From: an uncultured bacterium
GTDB lineage: Bacteria; Patescibacteriota; Saccharimonadia; Saccharimonadales; Saccharimonadaceae
Assembly (NCBI GenBank): GCA_903899655.1
Contig: CAIUKF010000008.1
Coordinates: 1 to 64,000 of the forward strand
Length of the DNA stretch: 64,000 nucleotides
Direction: 5' to 3'
Position numbers and translations under genes: made by a program. Under the pieces are notes generated by a model, which saw nothing but the letters and a program-made list of their open reading frames with translations, ran no database searches and was not told where the DNA came from. Shown piece after piece: positions 18,973 through 29,060 of the stretch; position 1 is the stretch's first letter; each line of letters begins with the position of its first letter.

Positions 18973-20184
18973 ATGAAAAAGTTTAGCTATGAAGCGCGCG
19001 ATCAGACTAATAACAAAATTACCAAGGCCACTGTCCAGGCCGATTCTGAAAGCGCAGCCGCTAAACTATTAATTAATCAAGGCTTTACGCCACTAAGTAT
19101 TAAAGAGCTCAGTGAAACAGAGAGTTTTTTCGAGCGTCTAAGTGGTCGTATTACAACCAAAGACCGAATTGTCTTTACCCGACAGTTGTCGACATTGATT
19201 GGTGCTGGTTTGCCATTAGCTCAGAGTTTTAATACGGTACTCGAACAAACCGAAAATAAAAAACTACAATCGATTGTCCAAGATATTACAGCTTCAATTG
19301 AGGGCGGAAAATCGCTGTCTGAGTCTTTCGCAAAGTATCCAGCCGTTTTTGATGCGGTTTTTTTGGCATTAGTTGGTGCTGGTGAAATGTCAGGTACACT
19401 TGATTCATCTTTGCAACGAATAGCTGACCAGCAAGAAAAAGATGCCGCCATCAGTAGTAAAATTAAAGGCGCGTTAACATATCCAATTATTGTTTTGGTT
19501 GTTATCTTTGGCGTTATCGCTTTTATGTTATTCACGGTCGTTCCGCAAGTTCAAAAGTTGTATCACGACCTAAAAAGACAGTTGCCATTTTTGACGCAAG
19601 TAATGGTTGATGCCGCTAACTTCGCAGTCAGTTATTGGTGGCTAACTTTGTTGGTTACCGGTGCAATTATATACTTTATAATACAGTATCTTAAAACTGA
19701 TTCAGGTATTCGGGCGACTGATAAATTTAAATTAAATGTGCCAGTATTTGGTAAAATGTTTCAAAAGCTATATATGGCGCGATTTAATCGTACAGGCCAA
19801 ACGCTATTAAGTACCGGTGTCAGTATGTTGGATATGTTAAAGTTGACATCTGTTGCAGTTAACAACACAGTTATTCGGGACAGTATTTTAAATGCTATTG
19901 AAAAAGTCAAAGGCGGTAAGGCCTTATCAGTTGCATTAGCTCCCGAAGATTATATTTTATCATTAGTGCCTCAAATGATTAAGATTGGTGAACAATCAGG
20001 TCGTATTGATGAGATGATGGGCAAGACAGCCCAAGTTTATGAAGACGAACTTGATGAGCAAATTCGTACAATTTCGACTGCTATCGAACCAGTATTAATG
20101 GTTGTTCTAGCGGTAGTAGCTGGTAGCATGGTGGCTGCAATTTTGTTGCCAATATATAGTTTAGTAAATAGTGCGGGTGTCTAG
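18973..20184 (+). CDS. pilC: Type IV pilus inner-membrane platform protein PilC
   Basis: 403 aa. Two GspF domains (~65-190 and ~265-390), each ending in hydrophobic helices, form the platform that couples PilB/PilT to the pilin fibre. Signature FTRQLSTLIGAGLPLAQS is near residue 60. Confidence 0.95.
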   Translation: MKKFSYEARDQTNNKITKATVQADSESAAAKLLINQGFTPLSIKELSETESFFERLSGRITTKDRIVFTRQLSTLIGAGLPLAQSFNTVLEQTENKKLQSIVQDITASIEGGKSLSESFAKYPAVFDAVFLALVGAGEMSGTLDSSLQRIADQQEKDAAISSKIKGALTYPIIVLVVIFGVIAFMLFTVVPQVQKLYHDLKRQLPFLTQVMVDAANFAVSYWWLTLLVTGAIIYFIIQYLKTDSGIRATDKFKLNVPVFGKMFQKLYMARFNRTGQTLLSTGVSMLDMLKLTSVAVNNTVIRDSILNAIEKVKGGKALSVALAPEDYILSLVPQMIKIGEQSGRIDEMMGKTAQVYEDELDEQIRTISTAIEPVLMVVLAVVAGSMVAAILLPIYSLVNSAGV

Positions 20185-20269
20185 ACACAATATGCGACGT
20201 GTAGTAATATAAACACAAGCGTTTAACGCACGTACAAAAAACGGTTCGTAAGAAAGGGTGGGACAGATC

Positions 20270-20764
20270 GTGAATAATAAAAAGAAACAAAATGGCTTTA
20301 CGATTATCGAGGTCGTATTAGTGTTGGCTATTGCTGGTTTGATATTCATGATGGTCTTTATCGCTTTGCCAGCTTTGCAACGCAGTCAGCGTGATATGCA
20401 ACGCAAAAACGACCTTAGTCGTTTTGAGGTAGCCTTGGCAAGTTACCAAACAAATAACAGTGGTGCCTTACCAAGCGGTATGGATTCCTCTGCAAGTACA
20501 TCATGGTCAAGCTTTTTAAGTCGATATGTCATAGTTGGCGGCGATAAGTTTACAGACCCATCTGGTACTGATTATATGCTCAAGGATACTGGTGGTGTTA
20601 ACTCAACAGCTAATATTCCAAACTTTGATGCGTCATCTCCATATGTCTACATTACAACTGGGGCAACATGTAATGGTGAAGATTTGACTATGGGCCAGGG
20701 TTCACGAAAAGTATCTTTTCAAATGAAGCTAGAAGGCAACGGCATCGCTTGCGCTCACAATTAG
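20270..20764 (+). CDS. Major type IV prepilin candidate
   Basis: About 164 aa with a GTG start. The short basic leader ending NG is followed by FTIIEVVLVLAIAGLIF, the class III prepilin signal with Glu5. The globular domain has two cysteines near the C-terminus (TTGATCNGE…GIACAHN), a typical pilin disulphide loop. It is placed after pilC in an ~85-bp leader and followed by a strong terminator, consistent with high separate expression. Confidence 0.88.
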   Translation: MNNKKKQNGFTIIEVVLVLAIAGLIFMMVFIALPALQRSQRDMQRKNDLSRFEVALASYQTNNSGALPSGMDSSASTSWSSFLSRYVIVGGDKFTDPSGTDYMLKDTGGVNSTANIPNFDASSPYVYITTGATCNGEDLTMGQGSRKVSFQMKLEGNGIACAHN

Positions 20765-20789
20765 TCTAGTGTAATCAAATTTGATACTA

Positions 20790-20824
20790 AAAACCTCGGC
20801 CTTCAGTGTCGAGGTTTTTGTTTT
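20790..20824 (+). terminator. Intrinsic terminator after prepilin
   Basis: Stem AAAACCTCG/CGAGGTTTT with a ~11-nt loop, followed by TTTTTGTTTT. Confidence 0.85.
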
Positions 20825-20851
20825 AACGCTAATTAATGTATGATAGTGCTT

Positions 20852-21730
20852 ATGGAACAATCTATTATTTATTTAGCTTTGATTTTAACAGGCCTTTGTT
20901 TCGGCAGCTTTGCGGGTGCGTCAGTTTGGCGCCTACGGGCTCGCCAATTAGTCGAGGATCAGGCAGACGGTGAGCCAGTTGACGCAGCTGAACTAAAAAG
21001 TCTTAAGAAACTAACGAAAACTTCAATATCAAATGATCGTTCGCAATGTCTACACTGCTCTTATACGTTAAAATGGTATGACTTGATACCACTTTTTAGT
21101 TGGCTGTCTCTGGGTGGCAAATGCCGTAAATGCCGTAAGCCGATAGGCTATATGGAACCATTAATTGAGTTAGGAGTGGCGGCGTTTTTTGTGTTATCTT
21201 ATGCTTATTGGCCGTATCCATTAACAAGCGGTATCGATATTGCTCGTTTAGTGTTGTGGTTAATTGCTGGGATAGCTTTGGCGATTTTGTTTGTCTATGA
21301 TATCAGATGGTTTTTATTGCCGAATAATATTAACTTTACTGTAATTGGTGTTGGTGTTATTAATGCGGCGCTTGTTATTATCAGTGCCAGCGATAAACCA
21401 AATGCCATTATTGATATAGCTGGATCAATCTTTATCTTAAGTGGCCTTTATTGGATTCTATATATTGTATCGAAAGGCAAATGGATTGGGTTTGGTGATA
21501 TCAAATTAGGACTAGGATTAGCGCTTTTGGCATCAAGTTGGAAATTAGCATTTATTACATTATTTGCGGCTAATCTGATTGGCTGTATCGTTGTGATACC
21601 GGCTATGATTACGGGCAAGTTAAAACGAACCTCCCATGTGCCTTTTGGCCCTTTGCTAATTATAGGTTTATTCGTTGCAGTTTTGGCTGGTAGCTATCTG
21701 TTGAACGCCTACGTAAATTATCTGCCGTAG
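20852..21730 (+). CDS. pilD: Prepilin peptidase / N-methyltransferase
   Basis: About 292 aa. Polytopic aspartic protease that cleaves prepilins before FTIIE and methylates the new N-terminus. It has two CxxC pairs (QCLHC, KCRKC) in the cytosolic loop, the first catalytic Asp in FVYDIRWFLLPN and the second in FGDIKLGLGL. A ~30-residue basic/acidic insert follows the first helix. TATGAT (20839-20844) lies 7 nt before the 20852 ATG, so this start and a leaderless mRNA are preferred over ATG 20840. Confidence 0.93.
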   Translation: MEQSIIYLALILTGLCFGSFAGASVWRLRARQLVEDQADGEPVDAAELKSLKKLTKTSISNDRSQCLHCSYTLKWYDLIPLFSWLSLGGKCRKCRKPIGYMEPLIELGVAAFFVLSYAYWPYPLTSGIDIARLVLWLIAGIALAILFVYDIRWFLLPNNINFTVIGVGVINAALVIISASDKPNAIIDIAGSIFILSGLYWILYIVSKGKWIGFGDIKLGLGLALLASSWKLAFITLFAANLIGCIVVIPAMITGKLKRTSHVPFGPLLIIGLFVAVLAGSYLLNAYVNYLP

Positions 21731-21769
21731 TCTTATCAGATAAACTTGCTTATGCTATAATTATGGCAA

Positions 21770-22531
21770 ATGAAACCCTTCAATAATGCTGGTTTTACAA
21801 TAATTGAAACGATGCTTTTTTTGGGTATCACAGGGTTGCTGGTAGTCGGTGTTTTAGCTGGGGCTGGCACGTCAATTAATGTTCAACGTTATCGCGATAG
21901 CGTAACATCACTGCAATCTATCTTGCAACAACAATACTCAGACGTGATGAATGTCAGCAATGATAGCCCTATTAATAGTTGTAACGCAGCTACGAATATT
22001 GCCCGCGGACAATCAGGTTGTGTCGTACTTGGTAGATATATCACCACTTTGAACAGTCGTCGATTAATTATGAAAAACGTCATCGGTGTCATTCCTGCCT
22101 CAGAGGATGCGACAGCCACACTAAATGACATTAGTGTTTTTTTAGGTAGTGCGGATGGTGCTCAGCCAGGCTATAACATTCAAGTAATAGACACCAACAG
22201 TCAAGTATACGACGTCGAATGGGGTTCATCGCTTGTTGATACGGCAATTAACAAGAATGTACCGTTAAAATTTTCGATGTTAATTTTACGCTCGCCAGTC
22301 AGTGGTGCAGTACGCACTTTTGTGGCTCCTAATGCAACTAATCAAGAAGCTGTCATAGCCGATAAAGATATAGCAACGTTGGTTAATCAAGCGGCGTTAA
22401 AACAAAAAATTAGTGTTTGTGTTGATTCTAATGGATTTTTTATTGGCGGTAAATCAGCAGTGGTTATAACTGCCAATACTACTAGTGCAAGTGGTATTGA
22501 AGCGCTAGGAGAGGTGACGAGCGGATGTTAG
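21770..22531 (+). CDS. Pseudopilin-like protein
   Basis: 253 aa. Prepilin signal NAGFTIIETMLFLGITGLL at the N-terminus (cleavage after G, Glu5 present), then a beta-rich extracellular domain with four cysteines. Probably a minor pilin. TGC-TATAAT (21756-21761) ends 8 nt before the ATG. The 3' end overlaps the next gene by 7 nt. Confidence 0.8.
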   Translation: MKPFNNAGFTIIETMLFLGITGLLVVGVLAGAGTSINVQRYRDSVTSLQSILQQQYSDVMNVSNDSPINSCNAATNIARGQSGCVVLGRYITTLNSRRLIMKNVIGVIPASEDATATLNDISVFLGSADGAQPGYNIQVIDTNSQVYDVEWGSSLVDTAINKNVPLKFSMLILRSPVSGAVRTFVAPNATNQEAVIADKDIATLVNQAALKQKISVCVDSNGFFIGGKSAVVITANTTSASGIEALGEVTSGC

Positions 22532-23202
22532 TACATAAACGACATAACACCAAAGGCGATACACTAATCGAGGCATTGTTTGCGATTACTATATTCAGCT
22601 TAGTAGCAGTTGGCGGTTTAGCGATTATGAATCAAGGAACGGCGACTGCACAACGAGCACTTGAAATCACTTTAGTCCGTAATCAAATTGACGCTCAAGC
22701 TGAAACATTAAGATACTTAAATTCATCTTACATTGCCGCTTATCAGCCCGGCGTTAGCGGCTGTACTGATGATCCATCTAATATTAATCTAGGCAGTCCC
22801 GCCAATCAGTGGCAATTAATGCAATGCTATATTGCAAACCATTCAGCTAAACCATCGTCAATCGAATTTAGCGATACGTCTTGTCCACAAAATCAATCAG
22901 GCTACAATCCAAGTGATGACGGTTGGTTTATTTTGAATACTAAAAAAGCGTCTTTCGTTGCTCCTGCTGGTCAATTCACTACTGCTCAGACATATTCACA
23001 AGTTCGTTATAATGCTGGTGATCAAGTTACTACGGCTGATGGAATTTGGATAGTTCCAATCCGAGCTGCTACTGTTGCAGGGAATAATCAAGATAATGCG
23101 GGCTACATCGATTTTTATATTCGCGCTTGTTGGGATAGCCCCGGTCAATCAGTTCCAGTGACCATAGGTACGATAGTGAGGTTATATGAACCACGTGGCT
23201 AA
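22525..23202 (+). CDS. Minor pilin-like protein (PilV-type)
   Basis: 225 aa. N-terminal TKGDTLIEALFAITIFSLV is a prepilin-like signal with Gly before DTLIE, resembling PilV/GspI. The ectodomain has cysteines near residues 73, 92, 115 and the C-terminus. It overlaps genes on both sides, so it is co-translated with the other minor pilins. Confidence 0.78.
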   Translation: MLVHKRHNTKGDTLIEALFAITIFSLVAVGGLAIMNQGTATAQRALEITLVRNQIDAQAETLRYLNSSYIAAYQPGVSGCTDDPSNINLGSPANQWQLMQCYIANHSAKPSSIEFSDTSCPQNQSGYNPSDDGWFILNTKKASFVAPAGQFTTAQTYSQVRYNAGDQVTTADGIWIVPIRAATVAGNNQDNAGYIDFYIRACWDSPGQSVPVTIGTIVRLYEPRG

Positions 23203-23932
23203 AAAACAAGGCTTTACGATCATTGAATTAATGCTAGCCATGGCTTTTGTGTCGGCACTTCTTATTGCAATTGCTATGACGGTTATTCAAATTGGTAATA
23301 TCTATAATAAAGGGATAACATACAAAGACGTTAATCAAGCTGGACGTTCAATAGCCAGCGAGTTGCAACGTAGTATAGCCGAGAGCGCCTCTTTCAGTAT
23401 TGATGCGGCGGATAATCACTACGTGATTCAAAAAGGTGACAATGATGAGACTTTAGGTGGTCGTTTATGTCTAGGACAATACAGTTATATTTGGAATTAT
23501 GGTAAGTATATACAATCTGGTGATTCACGTATTAATACGTATGTCGATGCTGATTCGTCGACGTCTCCAATACGTTTCGTCAAAGTACTTGATCCTAATA
23601 CTAGCTATTGTGTAGCCAACTCTGGCGTTTATCCCAAGATAAATAAAGCGAATGCTGTTGAGTTGTTAGTGGTAGGTCAGGGTTCAGGTTCTAACCAACA
23701 TGACTTGGCGCTTCATAGTTTTACGATTAGCTCTAATCCGCCTCAGGATTCAAAAACCGGACAAGGATTGTATAGTATCGAATTTTTGCTTGGAACAAAT
23801 GAACAAACTGCGCTAATGGGTGATTCGGCTGGCACTGAGTGTCGACCGCCAAATGATCCGTTATCTGATGTGTCATATTGTTCAGTCAATAAATTTAACG
23901 TAGTCGCTCGCGCCGGTAATACGGTAAAATAA
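23186..23932 (+). CDS. Minor pilin-like protein (PilW-type)
   Basis: 248 aa. Prepilin signal KQGFTIIELMLAMAFVSALL near residue 8, then an extracellular domain with several cysteines. Position after the PilV-like gene and before the PilX-like gene matches minor-pilin operons that prime pilus assembly. Confidence 0.8.
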   Translation: MNHVAKKQGFTIIELMLAMAFVSALLIAIAMTVIQIGNIYNKGITYKDVNQAGRSIASELQRSIAESASFSIDAADNHYVIQKGDNDETLGGRLCLGQYSYIWNYGKYIQSGDSRINTYVDADSSTSPIRFVKVLDPNTSYCVANSGVYPKINKANAVELLVVGQGSGSNQHDLALHSFTISSNPPQDSKTGQGLYSIEFLLGTNEQTALMGDSAGTECRPPNDPLSDVSYCSVNKFNVVARAGNTVK

Positions 23933-23947
23933 TATAAGGAGAATAAA

Positions 23948-25147
23948 GTGAATAGCAAGAACAATAAACAAAAGGGTGCCGTATCATTGTTTGTAGTTGT
24001 CTTTGCAGCTTTATTAATTACTGTTGTCACAGTTAGCTTCATTCGAATTATGGTTCAGGACCAGCAACAGGCAACAACAACCGATTTATCACAAAGTGCC
24101 TATGACTCAGCCCAGGCTGGAGTTGAGGATGCTAAACGTGCGCTAATACGCTATCAAAACATTTGCGACAGCGGTGCAGATTGTTCTTCGACCTCAGCTG
24201 ACTATAAAACAATTACTTCATCAAATTGTAATGATGCAGTTAAGGTACTAAAGGACGTATCAGCAGATAGTAGCGAAGTAAAAATAAAAACAGGCGCTAC
24301 TGAAAATAGTCTTGATCAAGCCTATACTTGCGTCAAGATTAGTCTTGATACGATTGATTACCTTGGAACGCTAACTGCGAATGAATCAAATTTTATACCG
24401 CTTAAAAGTGTGACACCGTTTGATACAGTTCAAGTCCAATGGTTTAGTGCTGACGATATTAGTTCTGATAAAAATTACGTAGTTGATTTGCAACCAGTGG
24501 GATCGACGCCGCTTCTAGCTCAGACATCTTGGGCGTCAAATAGGCCGCCAATTTTAAGAACACAGTTTGTTCAATTCAGCGACGCTGGATTTAAGTTAAG
24601 TGATTTTGATAATACAGCTGCAGGACAAAGTAATGCTAATACATTATTTTTATACCCGTATGGATTAACTGGCAACGCTGCGATTCCAAGCATCCAGACA
24701 AATATATTGATAAATCGTGATATTCGTAAAACTCCAACTGGCGCACCGTTGCCAATAGAGTGTGCTGGTAATTTGACGGCTGGTGGATACTCATGTACAA
24801 CAAAAATACAGTTACCAAGTCCAATCGGTGGTGGCAATCGTGTATCTTTCTTGCGCTTGAGTACAATATATAATAAAGCCAACTACCGAGTAACTTTAAT
24901 TGATAGTGCTGCCGCTCCATGTACGACATCAGCTGATCCAAGTTGTGTTAAATTTAGCGCTGTTCAGCCTGAAATTGATTCAACTGGTCGAGCAAATAGT
25001 TTGTTCAGACGGGTTTCTACCAGAGTAGAATTAACAGATACTAACTTCCCGTATCCTCAAGCGGCGGTTGATTTGACCGGTAATTTATGTAAAGATTTTA
25101 GAATTACAGACAACGTAGCTGACTACCAAAACAACTGTACTCCATAA
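23948..25147 (+). CDS. PilX-like pilus protein
   Basis: 399 aa. The N-terminus KQKGAVSLFVVVFAALLIT fits the PilX opening, one hydrophobic helix without the Glu5 motif. It continues AQAGVEDAKRALIRY, typical of PilX. The large ectodomain has eight or more cysteines. AAGGAG precedes the start. The stop directly abuts the convergent xer stop. Confidence 0.75.
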   Translation: MNSKNNKQKGAVSLFVVVFAALLITVVTVSFIRIMVQDQQQATTTDLSQSAYDSAQAGVEDAKRALIRYQNICDSGADCSSTSADYKTITSSNCNDAVKVLKDVSADSSEVKIKTGATENSLDQAYTCVKISLDTIDYLGTLTANESNFIPLKSVTPFDTVQVQWFSADDISSDKNYVVDLQPVGSTPLLAQTSWASNRPPILRTQFVQFSDAGFKLSDFDNTAAGQSNANTLFLYPYGLTGNAAIPSIQTNILINRDIRKTPTGAPLPIECAGNLTAGGYSCTTKIQLPSPIGGGNRVSFLRLSTIYNKANYRVTLIDSAAAPCTTSADPSCVKFSAVQPEIDSTGRANSLFRRVSTRVELTDTNFPYPQAAVDLTGNLCKDFRITDNVADYQNNCTP

Positions 25148-26065
25148 TTATTCAGAAGTATCACTATGAAACTTTTCGTGAACTTCACGAAGATGTTCAT
25201 CGGTGACGTGTGTGTAGACTTGAGTTGTGCTGATGCTACTATGTCCTAGCATTACCTGAACACTACGAATATCAGCGCCGTTCATTAGCAGGTCGGTTGC
25301 AAAACTATGACGCATTGTATGTGGGCTAACGTGCTTGGTGATACCAGCCATCCGGGTGTATTTATTAATTATTCTTTGGATACTTCTGGCGCCTAATCGA
25401 CGGTAATTGCCGCTGGTTGTTGGCTGATTGTTGCGGCTATAACTAATAAATAAAGGCGGGAAATTATCAGTTCGTGATTGCAAATAATTGGTTACATGTA
25501 AACCGGCGCTTTCGCTGATAAAGACTGGCCGATCTTTTTGGCCTTTGCCGCGGACCATAAATTCACGCCTAATAGTATTTACGTGTTCACGGTCTAAATT
25601 TACTAGTTCAGATACACGTAGACCGCTGGAAAAAAGTAGTTCAATAATAGCTCGGTCGCGTAGTCCAGTTTCAGTTGATGTTTCGATTTGCGATACCAGT
25701 CGTTCTATCTCGTCGTAATGTAAAAAGGTGACTTGTCGACGGGATATCTTTGGCAGTTCGATTTTTTCAGGCGACAAACTTGGAATATCTCGTTTTGATA
25801 AATATCCCAAAAAGCCACGCAGGGCAATTAGGTGATAACTTTGGGTTATTGTGGCTAATTCGTCATCATTGTTATTTTTGTAACGGTTCAGCCAAAGGCG
25901 ATATTTACGAACGATTTCAGATGTAATTTTATCGACAGTTATATCATTAGTAAATTCAATAAAACGCTCTAAATATAATGTGTAATTCTCGGCTGTATGC
26001 GCCGAACGACCACCTTCAACTTCAAGGTGTTCAATGTAATCAAGCAATAGTTCTGACATGTACAT
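25148..26065 (-). CDS. xerC: Tyrosine recombinase Xer (single)
   Basis: About 305 aa. N-terminal SAM-like core-binding domain (~5-90) and catalytic domain with Arg in SSGLRVSELV, HTMRHSFAT, LGHSSISTTQVYTHV supplying the R-H-R-H-Y set. Probably resolves chromosome dimers at dif together with FtsK, or integrates elements; only one Xer is visible here. The start could be 26065 or 26059; the longer TTG reading (26083) is unlikely. Confidence 0.9.
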   Translation of the reverse strand: MYMSELLLDYIEHLEVEGGRSAHTAENYTLYLERFIEFTNDITVDKITSEIVRKYRLWLNRYKNNNDDELATITQSYHLIALRGFLGYLSKRDIPSLSPEKIELPKISRRQVTFLHYDEIERLVSQIETSTETGLRDRAIIELLFSSGLRVSELVNLDREHVNTIRREFMVRGKGQKDRPVFISESAGLHVTNYLQSRTDNFPPLFISYSRNNQPTTSGNYRRLGARSIQRIINKYTRMAGITKHVSPHTMRHSFATDLLMNGADIRSVQVMLGHSSISTTQVYTHVTDEHLREVHEKFHSDTSE

Positions 26066-26185
26066 GTAACAAGCATAGCCCAAAACTCAACGAAGCGCAC
26101 GTATTTATCTAAACAGCCGCGGTAAAATTAATAAAGCTTTGCTATAATGGAAAGAATATAAATTCAATAAACATAAGGAGCTATT

Positions 26186-26719
26186 ATGTCAGGAATTGAA
26201 CGAACACTCATAATCTTGAAACCAGATACGATTCAGCGAGGTCTTGTTGGTGAGATTATCTCGCGATTTGAGCGAGCAGGTCTAAAGATTATAGCTATGA
26301 AGATGGTAGCACCAGATGAAGCTCATTTTCACAAGCATTACGAAGGCATCAGTAATCTAATTAGTCGTTGGGGCGAGGAAATCTATAATGTTACATTGGC
26401 CCAGATGACTGAAACACCAGTTGTTGTTTTTGTTTTGGAAGGTATTGAATCAGTATCGTATGTTCGTAAATTAGTCGGTACAACTGATCCAAAAGAGTCT
26501 GCCCCAGGTACAATTCGAGGTGATTATACTCATATCACTAGGGGATACACAAATCCAATTGGTGCGACTTTGCCAAATATTTTGCATGCATCAGGTAATG
26601 TCGAAGAAGCCGTTCAAGAAATTAAACTTTGGTTTAATGATTCCGAGATTTATGACAACTACGACACAGCTCATGGGCCAGTCGTACGTGGTCATATTCC
26701 AAAGCCAAAGAAAAAGTAA
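26186..26719 (+). CDS. ndk: Nucleoside diphosphate kinase
   Basis: 177 aa, longer than the usual ~140-150. Balances NTP pools by phosphotransfer through His in NILHASG. The RTLIILKPDTIQRGLVGEI opening and the GTIRGDY motif are canonical. The extra length is in the middle and in a C-terminal basic tail (IPKPKKK). AAGGAG ribosome-binding site. Confidence 0.95.
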   Translation: MSGIERTLIILKPDTIQRGLVGEIISRFERAGLKIIAMKMVAPDEAHFHKHYEGISNLISRWGEEIYNVTLAQMTETPVVVFVLEGIESVSYVRKLVGTTDPKESAPGTIRGDYTHITRGYTNPIGATLPNILHASGNVEEAVQEIKLWFNDSEIYDNYDTAHGPVVRGHIPKPKKK

Positions 26720-26754
26720 CCAAAAGCTCACTATATCGGTATAATGGTGTATAG

Positions 26755-26831
26755 GCCTCGGTAGCTCAACTGGATAGAGTAGATCCGTCCTAAGGATAAG
26801 GTTGCAGGTTCAACTCCTGCCCGGGGCACCA
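26755..26831 (+). tRNA. tRNA-Arg(CCT)
   Basis: 77 nt with encoded CCA. Acceptor GCCTCGG/CCGGGGC, anticodon loop GTCCTAA, T-arm GCAGG-TTCAACT-CCTGC. TATAAT at 26740-26745 is a likely -10 box. The next gene starts 22 nt downstream and may be co-transcribed. Confidence 0.95.
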
Positions 26832-26853
26832 TTTACTGACAAAAGGAAGCAAT

Positions 26854-27393
26854 ATGTCAAAAAAATCAGCAGCCAACAAACCTCAACTTGATTTTGAAGG
26901 TCAACGTCCTAACGAAAAACTATTATTCGTGTTTCGTCGTCATATTATTGCAATGCGCAAAGGTTTTTATATGTTAGTTATTCCTTTGGTGATAACGGCT
27001 ATCCCCCCACTTATTTGGCAATATAACCTTGAACTATTTCTATTGCCGGTTGCGGGTTTTGGGCTTGGCTTGATACTATTTTCGTATCAGTTTATACTTT
27101 GGTATTTTACGATTTATATTGTTACAGATCAGCGCATCAGGCAAGTTACCCAAAGAGGTTTTTTTGGTAAAGATGTAATCGAGCTGCGTCTGTCCAAGGT
27201 TCAAAACATAAGCTATAATATACCAGGGTTCAGTGGTGAAGTATTTAAATTCGGCACAATTGTAATTCAGACTTTTGTGGGTGATTTGGTTATTCATAAA
27301 GTAGAACATCCCGATGAAATCTATAACAAACTTCAAGACGCCGTAAACAATGTGATTGAACACCAAGGAGAACATGAAGAAATTGCTGCATAA
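26854..27393 (+). CDS. Membrane protein with bacterial PH-like (bPH2) domain
   Basis: 179 aa. Two membrane helices (~38-85) are followed by a PH-like beta domain (IVTDQRIRQVTQRGFFGKDVIELRLSK is partly the family hallmark). Related to YdbT/YdbS proteins; the role is unknown. The C-terminus overlaps the next gene, which suggests joint translation. Confidence 0.8.
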   Translation: MSKKSAANKPQLDFEGQRPNEKLLFVFRRHIIAMRKGFYMLVIPLVITAIPPLIWQYNLELFLLPVAGFGLGLILFSYQFILWYFTIYIVTDQRIRQVTQRGFFGKDVIELRLSKVQNISYNIPGFSGEVFKFGTIVIQTFVGDLVIHKVEHPDEIYNKLQDAVNNVIEHQGEHEEIAA

Positions 27394-28420
27394 ATTTCGT
27401 AAGCCAGAAGAGGTTCAACCCTCATCTCGCATTACCAGTGAAACTGTCGCTCATCATCGTGAGCGTATTCTTGCTGGCGGTCGTCGTTTCAAGTATCCAA
27501 TTCAATATGCTCGTCATAAACTAGTCATAAACGCGATCATCATTAGCATCGCAGCGATTGTTTTAGTAGTAACTGTTGGTTGGTGGCAGTTATATCCATC
27601 TCAGAATACCAGCGAATTTATGTATCGTATTACAAAAGTTTTGCCTTTGCCAGTTGCAACTGTTGATGGTCAGCCTGTTCTATATAGCGATTATTTAATG
27701 ATATATCTTAGCTCGATTCATTACTTGGAAACAAAAGAGCAAGTTAATCTGAAAACTGATGACGGTAAACGACAAATAAACTACATCAAGCAAGAATCAA
27801 TCAAGCATGCAATTGCTGATGCCTATGCGCAAAAGATGGCCAAGAGCCTAAATTTGTCGGTTAGTGAAAGTGATATCCAAGCTTTATATAAAATTCAACG
27901 CCAAACAATTAGTGGCGAAATGACCGAAAGAGCATTTGATGCAAATAACTTAGATAATTTTGGCTGGAATGCTGCTGATTATCACCACATAACCGAGCTA
28001 ACGTTACTTCGACAGAAAGTTACTTATGCAATGGATAAAGATGCTTTAAGTACGGCTGATAGTGTATCTGTTACTCTTAAAAACGATCCATCGACCGATT
28101 TGAAGGCTTTAGCGGCTGCGTTATCTGATCAAAAATCAATTAAAGTTAGTTATAGCATTTCAGGTATGGTGTTAAAAACTAACAGTGACGGTGGACTTGC
28201 AGCCGAGGCTGCAAAATTGACTAAAGGTCAGGTGTCATTGGCATTTAAGCCAACCTTGGGGGACGGCTATTATTTCGTTAAGCTAATCGATAGTAACGAT
28301 ACGCAGGTAAATTATGAATATATTAAAGTTCCATTGACGGCATTTGATAATGCACTAAACGCTTTGATAAAAAACGGCAAAGTAAATAAGTATATATCTA
28401 TACCAGATTCAACAAAATAA
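27374..28420 (+). CDS. Membrane-anchored SurA/PPIase-like chaperone
   Basis: About 348 aa from the ATG at 27374 (AAGGAG just upstream). Basic cytoplasmic head, one membrane helix (~55-75), then a SurA-N-like helical region and a degenerate parvulin-like C-terminal part (LTKGQVSLAFKPTLGDGYYFVKL). Probably an extracytoplasmic foldase. Parvulin catalytic residues are not clearly recognisable, so activity is uncertain. Confidence 0.7.
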   Translation: MKKLLHKFRKPEEVQPSSRITSETVAHHRERILAGGRRFKYPIQYARHKLVINAIIISIAAIVLVVTVGWWQLYPSQNTSEFMYRITKVLPLPVATVDGQPVLYSDYLMIYLSSIHYLETKEQVNLKTDDGKRQINYIKQESIKHAIADAYAQKMAKSLNLSVSESDIQALYKIQRQTISGEMTERAFDANNLDNFGWNAADYHHITELTLLRQKVTYAMDKDALSTADSVSVTLKNDPSTDLKALAAALSDQKSIKVSYSISGMVLKTNSDGGLAAEAAKLTKGQVSLAFKPTLGDGYYFVKLIDSNDTQVNYEYIKVPLTAFDNALNALIKNGKVNKYISIPDSTK

Positions 28421-28453
28421 GTTAGCTGGGGTAGCTATTAATAAGGAGAAAAA

Positions 28454-29059
28454 ATGTTTGAATTACCAAGTCTAAGTTATGGTTATGATTCGCTTCGTGG
28501 CTTTGTAGGTGAAGAGTTGATGAAATTTCATCACGATAAACACCATCAGACTTATGTCGATAAACTAAATGCTGTAGTCGATGCGAACCCTGAATTGAAG
28601 GGCCGATTAGTTGAGGATTTGCTAGTGAATATTAATGGTCTGCCGATTTCAGCTCAAGTTGGTATCCGTAATCATGGTGGTGGACATTACAACCACAGTT
28701 TATTTTGGCAATGTTTATCACCTAAAGGTGGGGGCCAGCCAACAGGTGAGTTACTAAATTTGATCACTAATAAGTATGGCAGTTTTCAGGGTTTTGTAGA
28801 TGAATTCACAACAAAATCACTTGGGGTGTTCGGAAGTGGTTGGGTATGGTTGCAGCCAAATGGAGAAATAATTACAACAGCAAATCAGGACACTCCAATC
28901 GCACAAGGACTTGATGCGCCACTGTTATGTTTAGATGTTTGGGAACATGCGTATTATTTGGATTACAAAAATAAACGCGATGACTATGTTCGGGCATGGT
29001 GGAGTGTTGTTGACTGGGAAAATGCCGCAAAGCGTTATCAAACATTTCTTGATAAATAA
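28454..29059 (+). CDS. sodA: Superoxide dismutase (Fe/Mn)
   Basis: 201 aa. Metal ligands are visible as His in KFHHDKHH, His in NHGGGHYNHSLFW, Asp in LDVWEH and the following His. Detoxifies superoxide; useful for an epibiont exposed to oxygen. AAGGAG ribosome-binding site. The stop lies 1 nt from the convergent alr stop, with no terminator in between. Confidence 0.95.
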   Translation: MFELPSLSYGYDSLRGFVGEELMKFHHDKHHQTYVDKLNAVVDANPELKGRLVEDLLVNINGLPISAQVGIRNHGGGHYNHSLFWQCLSPKGGGQPTGELLNLITNKYGSFQGFVDEFTTKSLGVFGSGWVWLQPNGEIITTANQDTPIAQGLDAPLLCLDVWEHAYYLDYKNKRDDYVRAWWSVVDWENAAKRYQTFLDK

Positions 29060-29060
29060 A